In this document: positions 59,966 to 64,000 of the stretch, one piece after another
How positions within the stretch are numbered: the first letter of the stretch is position 1
Layout: the number at the start of each line of letters is the position of its first letter
NCBI RefSeq assembly: GCF_002005145.1
Contig: NZ_CP019698.1
Coordinates: 1,488,001-1,552,000, forward strand
Direction: 5' to 3'
From: Desulforamulus ferrireducens
GTDB lineage: Bacteria; Bacillota; Desulfotomaculia; Desulfotomaculales; Desulfotomaculaceae
DNA: 64,000 nt
Notes under the pieces: generated by a model
Told to the model about the DNA's origin: nothing
The model's input: the letters and a program-made list of their open reading frames with translations, nothing else
The model's database searches: none
Program-made: the position numbers and the translations under genes

Positions 59966-61162
59966 TTATGCCAGCGGAAAATGTACGGCAAATACTGTTC
60001 CTGCCGGGCTAGAATCAATTTCAATCCTAGCACCATGGCGGGTGGCAATACTATAGCAAATGGCCAAACCAAGTCCTGTACCATTATCCTTAGTGGTGAA
60101 GAAAGGGGTGCCGATTTTATCAATTATTTCTGGACTTATGCCGCTACCTTGATCTTGAACGGAGAGCAGCACTTCGTCCTCTTGCCTCAAGGTTTTGATG
60201 GTCAAGTGGCCACCCTGGCCCATTGCCTCTAAGCCGTTGCGAGTCAAGTTCAAAATAATTTGGCGTATTTCTTTTTCATCTACCAACAAGTCAGGAATAG
60301 GAGTCAGTTCTAGCCGGATAGATTTACCGGCACTCACCGCGTCTGCTTGCATTAGGGGTGCAAGGTTCTGGATAATATTATTAAGGTTGGTTAATCTTTT
60401 GTTAGTGGCCTTTTTCTTAGCCAAGGATAGAAATTCAGTGATAATGCTATTGGCCCTGTCTAACTCATCGATCATAAGGTCGAAATATTCCTGCTGGTGT
60501 AAACATTCATTCCTAATTTTAAATAGTTGCAAAAAGCCTCGGACAGTGGTTAGAGGATTTCTTATCTCATGACTAATTCCAGCAGCCATTTCTCCAATTA
60601 AATTTAACCTTTCTAAACGTGCCATTTCCTTTTCCAAATTTATCTTATCCGTAATATCATTCATATTCAACAAGAGGTGTGACTGGCCATTTAATTCAAT
60701 AGTATCAATAGATAATAGGCCGACTCGTACTTCTCCGTTTTTTGTTAGAAAGTTTGTTTCTAGGTTTTGAATTTCTTCCTGAGCTTTTAGCTTTTTACGA
60801 ATAATTTCTAATTGTTCCTGACTGATAATGTTTAGTAAGAGGGGATTGTTAACTATGGCGTCTTGGCTGGAAAAGCCGGTAATGCGTACAAAGCTCTTGT
60901 TGACTTTTAAAATTCTTTTAGCGTCGATGGTAGAAATTATCATGATGTTGGGACTGTTATCAAAGGCTTTATAAAACATTTCTTCCGATAAGCGTAAAGC
61001 CTGATCTATGTTGTGCGATATATATTCGGTAACTGAATCACTTAGCTGGGCATTATCCCAATACATAGCCAGTAATGATTTTAATTTGTTAACCTCCATA
61101 CGTAATTGGTTATTCTCTATGATTAGCTCTTGCACAGACTTATTCACATTAATCATGCCCAT
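59966..61162 (-). CDS. PAS-domain sensor histidine kinase
   Basis: About 398 residues; ATG 61162 or 61156 fits the GGGGG site, while the upstream ATG 61183 lacks one. A short N-terminal coiled coil (VQELIIENNQLRMEVNKLKS) precedes a PAS domain (~55-170, MIISTIDAKRILKVNKSFVR). The kinase core has H-box EMAAGISHEIRNPLTTVRGF, N-box LNLTRNGLEAMGQGG, and G-boxes VQDQGSGIS and TTKDNGTGLGLAICYSIA. No membrane helix is seen, so it is cytoplasmic. No response regulator gene is adjacent; orphan kinases like this often feed Spo0A in spore formers. Confidence 0.88.
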   Translation of the reverse strand: MGMINVNKSVQELIIENNQLRMEVNKLKSLLAMYWDNAQLSDSVTEYISHNIDQALRLSEEMFYKAFDNSPNIMIISTIDAKRILKVNKSFVRITGFSSQDAIVNNPLLLNIISQEQLEIIRKKLKAQEEIQNLETNFLTKNGEVRVGLLSIDTIELNGQSHLLLNMNDITDKINLEKEMARLERLNLIGEMAAGISHEIRNPLTTVRGFLQLFKIRNECLHQQEYFDLMIDELDRANSIITEFLSLAKKKATNKRLTNLNNIIQNLAPLMQADAVSAGKSIRLELTPIPDLLVDEKEIRQIILNLTRNGLEAMGQGGHLTIKTLRQEDEVLLSVQDQGSGISPEIIDKIGTPFFTTKDNGTGLGLAICYSIATRHGARIEIDSSPAGTVFAVHFPLA

Positions 61163-61391
61163 AAGGCCCCCTGCAAATGACATTTTCTACAATTTATTTG
61201 GTTTTTTCTACATAAAATAATAAAAACCCTTGAAATTTTGAAATATTATTTAGAGAATAGATTAGACAGGGCAAAGTCTTTAAGTCTGTGCTAAATATTT
61301 CTTGATTCCACCGGCTAAATTCCACTTATATGAAGGATTTTGCCAAAATATAGCGAATAGCAAACTGCAAAGGGTATTAGGGGGGGCGACC

Positions 61392-61664
61392 ATGTCCGAA
61401 CAGCCAAATAGGGTGGAGGTCGAAATTTTTGGTGAGTACTACACCTTAAAGGGCCATGAATCCCCAGAGTATATGCGTACAGTGGCACAAATGGTTAATA
61501 AAAAGATGTTTGAAATAACACAGAGAAATCCCAAACTATCCACCAGTAAAGTGGCAATATTAACTGCTGTCAACTTGGTGGATGAGCTCCTAAAGCTTAA
61601 GGAGCAGTACGATAACCTGTTGCAAATGATGGATCCGGACAAAGTAGATTCCAGTAACTCATGA
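61392..61664 (+). CDS. zapA: Cell division protein ZapA
   Basis: A 90-residue protein. ATG 61392 starts MSEQPNRVEVEIFGEYYTLK, the expected ZapA N-terminus; the open frame upstream lacks a start with a ribosome site. The rest has a globular part and a C-terminal coiled coil (DELLKLKEQYDNLLQMM). ZapA bundles FtsZ filaments at the division site. It precedes polX in many Clostridia, as here. Confidence 0.88.
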   Translation: MSEQPNRVEVEIFGEYYTLKGHESPEYMRTVAQMVNKKMFEITQRNPKLSTSKVAILTAVNLVDELLKLKEQYDNLLQMMDPDKVDSSNS

Positions 61665-61746
61665 GCAAATTCATGGGTTTTATTTTTGTGCTAATCCCCC
61701 AAGGATTTGGTCACAATATAGGTGAAATAGAAATGGAGCGTTGAAC

Positions 61747-63459
61747 ATGCAGAATATAGAAATGGCCTGGATTTTCACCGAACTGGCCGATCTGTTGGAG
61801 ATTAAAGGAGAAGATGTTTATAAGATACGGGCTTACCGCCGAGCGGCGGAAGTGTTAGCTAACCTGGAGGTACCGGTCAAAGAACTTAGTCGCCAACGCT
61901 TATTATCCAAGGTACCCGGTGTGGGTAAAGCAATAGAAGCTAAAATAGAGGAAATTTTACAAACCGGCCAATTGTCTAAGCACCAGGAACTTCTTAAAGA
62001 AATTCCCCGGGGAGTACTAACCATCAAAGAACTGCCAGGTATCGGACCCAGCAGAGCCAGGAAGCTATATCAGGAATTAGGTGTCAAGAGCCTGGATGAA
62101 TTGGAATTGGCAGCCAAGGAAAGAAAAATACGTGACCTCAAGGGTTTTAGTGCTAAACTGGAATGGGATATTCTTAACGGCATTGATATGGTGCGTAACA
62201 GACAGGGCAGAACCAGGTTGTCTGTGGCAAGGGAACTGGCAGCAGAATTTATCAGCTTCATCAAGCTGTTACCTGGTGTAAAACAGGTGGATATGACCGG
62301 CAGTACCCGTCGTTGGAAGGAGACAGTGGGTGATCTGGATTTGTTAGCGGCGGCTGAGGAGCCAGCATATCCTTTGGATGCCCTGGCCACCCATCCCAGG
62401 GTCAAGGAAGTAATTGAGAGACAGAGCAATCGTATCCGGGTTTATACCTGGTGGGGCTTGTCCGTGGACCTACAGGTGGTACCACCGGAGGAGTACATCC
62501 CCACTCTCCATCGTAATACAGGCTGTAAGGAGCATTATGCGAAATTACAGGAGATTGCCCAAGACAAGGGACTAACCCTTAATCATCATGGCCTTACCAA
62601 AGGCTGTGGTGAGGAGGTACTGGCTCTGCAGAACGAAAATGACATTTATCATGCTCTGGGCATGTCTTATATCCCCCCGGAACTGAGAGAAAACAGGGGT
62701 GAAGTGGAAGCAGCCTTGAAAGATGATTTACCCAATTTAATTGAAGTGTCAGATATCAAGGGTGATTTGCATATACATACTACCTGGAGCGATTCTGCCC
62801 TGGAACTTAGCGAGGTAGCTAACTACTGTCGGAATAAGGGCTATGCCTATGCTGCCATAACTGATCACTCTCGCTCCTTAAAGATTGCCAATGGCCTGGA
62901 GGTTTCTCGCCTTCTGGAACAGCACCAAATTATTCGGGAAATGAACAAAGAGTTTGAGGATTTTACCTTGCTCACAGGGGTAGAAATGGATATACTGCCC
63001 AACGGAGATTTAGACTATCCCGATGAGCTACTGGAGCAAATGGATGTGGTCATTGGTTCAGTTCACACAGCCTTTAAGCAAAGTAAAAAGGAAATTACCC
63101 AACGAATCATGAAGGCCATGGAAAATGAGCATGTGGACATTATTGCCCATTTAACGGGTCGCATCCTGGGACGTAGGGAGTCCTATGCTGTGGATGTGGA
63201 AGCTTTAATTGAAACCGCGGCTAAAACAGGCACCATACTGGAAATCAACTCTTCCCCGGATCGGCTGGATATTAACGAGGACTATGCCCGCCTGGCCAGG
63301 GATATGGGTGTTAAGATTAGTATCAATACCGATGCCCATGATACCAGACGTCTGGATGAAATCATCTACGGTGTAGCGGTGGCTCGCCGGGCTTGGCTGG
63401 AACCTCATGATGTGGTAAATACCTATGACCTGGAAGAATTGCGTGAGGTGTTGCGTTGA
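61747..63459 (+). CDS. polX: DNA polymerase/3'-5' exonuclease PolX
   Basis: A 570-residue protein, the same length as Bacillus PolX. The N-terminal beta-like polymerase part (~1-315) has helix-hairpin-helix motifs ([39 protein letters not shown]) and the metal site [20 protein letters not shown]. The C-terminal PHP domain (~335-570) has [56 protein letters not shown] and [15 protein letters not shown], with the metal-binding residues intact. It fills gaps in base excision repair and trims 3' ends. The stop overlaps the next start (TGATG). Confidence 0.95.
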   Translation: MQNIEMAWIFTELADLLEIKGEDVYKIRAYRRAAEVLANLEVPVKELSRQRLLSKVPGVGKAIEAKIEEILQTGQLSKHQELLKEIPRGVLTIKELPGIGPSRARKLYQELGVKSLDELELAAKERKIRDLKGFSAKLEWDILNGIDMVRNRQGRTRLSVARELAAEFISFIKLLPGVKQVDMTGSTRRWKETVGDLDLLAAAEEPAYPLDALATHPRVKEVIERQSNRIRVYTWWGLSVDLQVVPPEEYIPTLHRNTGCKEHYAKLQEIAQDKGLTLNHHGLTKGCGEEVLALQNENDIYHALGMSYIPPELRENRGEVEAALKDDLPNLIEVSDIKGDLHIHTTWSDSALELSEVANYCRNKGYAYAAITDHSRSLKIANGLEVSRLLEQHQIIREMNKEFEDFTLLTGVEMDILPNGDLDYPDELLEQMDVVIGSVHTAFKQSKKEITQRIMKAMENEHVDIIAHLTGRILGRRESYAVDVEALIETAAKTGTILEINSSPDRLDINEDYARLARDMGVKISINTDAHDTRRLDEIIYGVAVARRAWLEPHDVVNTYDLEELREVLR

Positions 63460-64000
63460 TGTTAAGGCCACTGCCCGTAGAGTTTTATAACCGGGATACC
63501 ACCCAGGTGGCCAAAGAACTGCTGGGCACCCTGTTGGTGCATAACTCACCGGAGGGCCTGACCCTGGGAAAAATAGTGGAAACCGAGGCATATCTGCAGG
63601 GTGATCCCGCCTGTCATGCTGCCCGGGGTATGACACCGCGTAACAGTGTCATGTTTGGACCACCGGGACGGGCTTATGTTTATTTTACCTATGGTATGCA
63701 TTATTGCTTTAACGCTGTCACTGCTCCCGAAGGGGTGGGAGAGGCGGTGTTAATTAGGGCGGTGGAACCCCTGGAGGGGCTGGATTTAATGCGCCGACGC
63801 CGGGGCAGAGAACGCCTGCACGAGCTTTGTGCGGGACCGGCCCGATTGGTACAAGCCTTTGGTATCACCAAAGAGCATAATAAGGCCGATTTAACCAAGG
63901 GAGCATTATTTATTGCCCCCTCCCAGGAACCACCACCGGAAATTTATACTACCACGCGGATTGGCATTAAGGAAGGAGCCGAACTGCCCTTGCGGTTTTA
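63459..64000 (+). CDS. DNA-3-methyladenine glycosylase (AAG/MPG family), 3' end outside the window
   Basis: ATG 63459 overlaps the polX stop by one base, and the frame stays open to the window edge (180 codons). It encodes [20 protein letters not shown] at the N-terminus, [20 protein letters not shown] with the catalytic Glu, [20 protein letters not shown], and [20 protein letters not shown]. This is the monofunctional alkyladenine DNA glycosylase family, usually about 200 residues, so only the last ~20 are missing. Together with polX it makes a base-excision-repair pair. Confidence 0.92.
   Translation, partial: MLRPLPVEFYNRDTTQVAKELLGTLLVHNSPEGLTLGKIVETEAYLQGDPACHAARGMTPRNSVMFGPPGRAYVYFTYGMHYCFNAVTAPEGVGEAVLIRAVEPLEGLDLMRRRRGRERLHELCAGPARLVQAFGITKEHNKADLTKGALFIAPSQEPPPEIYTTTRIGIKEGAELPLRF

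Noticed and set aside
61661-61744. 27-codon ORF overlapping the zapA stop (ATGA) and ending just before polX
   Set aside because: The only support is the coupled start. The sequence (MSKFMGFIFVLIPQGFGHNI..) has no family match I can see, and it may simply be the open gap between two genes.

Overview
The window looks like chromosome of an anaerobic, endospore-forming Gram-positive bacterium of the Clostridia, most likely a Desulfotomaculum/Desulforamulus-type Peptococcaceae. The reasons are low-to-moderate GC, strong AGGAGG-type ribosome binding sites with many TTG/GTG starts, T-box and glycine riboswitch leaders, sporulation genes (ytaF, ytxC, pdaB), a multihaem NrfHA nitrite reductase with system II cytochrome c assembly, a sensory FeFe-hydrogenase, and selenium use. 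The assignment rests on gene content alone.

Layout. 1-217: 5' end of a DedA-type membrane protein gene cut by the window edge. 466-5485: a cluster for selenium-dependent molybdenum hydroxylase maturation (yqeB, yqeC, a molybdopterin-binding protein, mocA), then diaminopropionate ammonia-lyase and RidA; this resembles anaerobic purine/amino-acid catabolic clusters. 5592-8563: a frameshifted beta-propeller gene, a DsbA/FrnE-like gene with an in-frame UGA at the first redox Cys position (predicted selenoprotein), and pdxK. 8877-13660: an FAD dehydrogenase, then a SpoIIE-type phosphatase paired with a PAS-containing sensory hydrogenase. 13832-18319: a HlyD/ABC-2 efflux system with a TetR regulator. 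18731-22937: a chemoreceptor and a sulfonate/nitrate-type ABC importer. 22986-28482 (minus strand): lytic transglycosylase, coaE, ytaF, mutM, polA. 28641-32858: a C-terminal processing protease, two VTT-domain membrane proteins, YmaF, a cupin and a DUF1858 protein. 33054-36620: nrfH, nrfA, resB, ccsA. 37088-39415: pdaB, a D,D-carboxypeptidase and tRNA-Val. 39632-43901: a PstS-like gene split by an IS1380-family element, and an IS110-family element with a bridge-RNA-like leader. 44327-48274: several tiny ORFs (one a second UGA/selenocysteine candidate), a tandem glycine riboswitch with its symporter, and an unusual basic repeat protein. 48449-64000: ytxC, a DUF445 protein, T-box-thrS, infC-rpmI-rplT, an rRNA methyltransferase, T-box-pheST, an RluA pseudouridine synthase, a PAS kinase, zapA, polX and a partial 3-methyladenine glycosylase gene.

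Intergenic structure is notable. A short hairpin (GTGTCGCAT..ATGCGACAC) occurs six times. In three places it is one end of a 350-480 bp composite element with arms of tandem GGCCGAT/GGCCATC-like heptamers around a conserved core. One of these copies carries a smaller inverted-repeat element inside it.

Most interesting signals: two UGA codons, each followed at the same distance by a 6-bp stem with a 5-nt loop (DsbA-like protein at 7099-7704; 31-residue membrane peptide at 46348-46443); the composite repeat family; the IS110 leader RNA; and the Cys-containing repeat protein at 47219-48274. All function calls come from reading the translated sequence; no database search was run.
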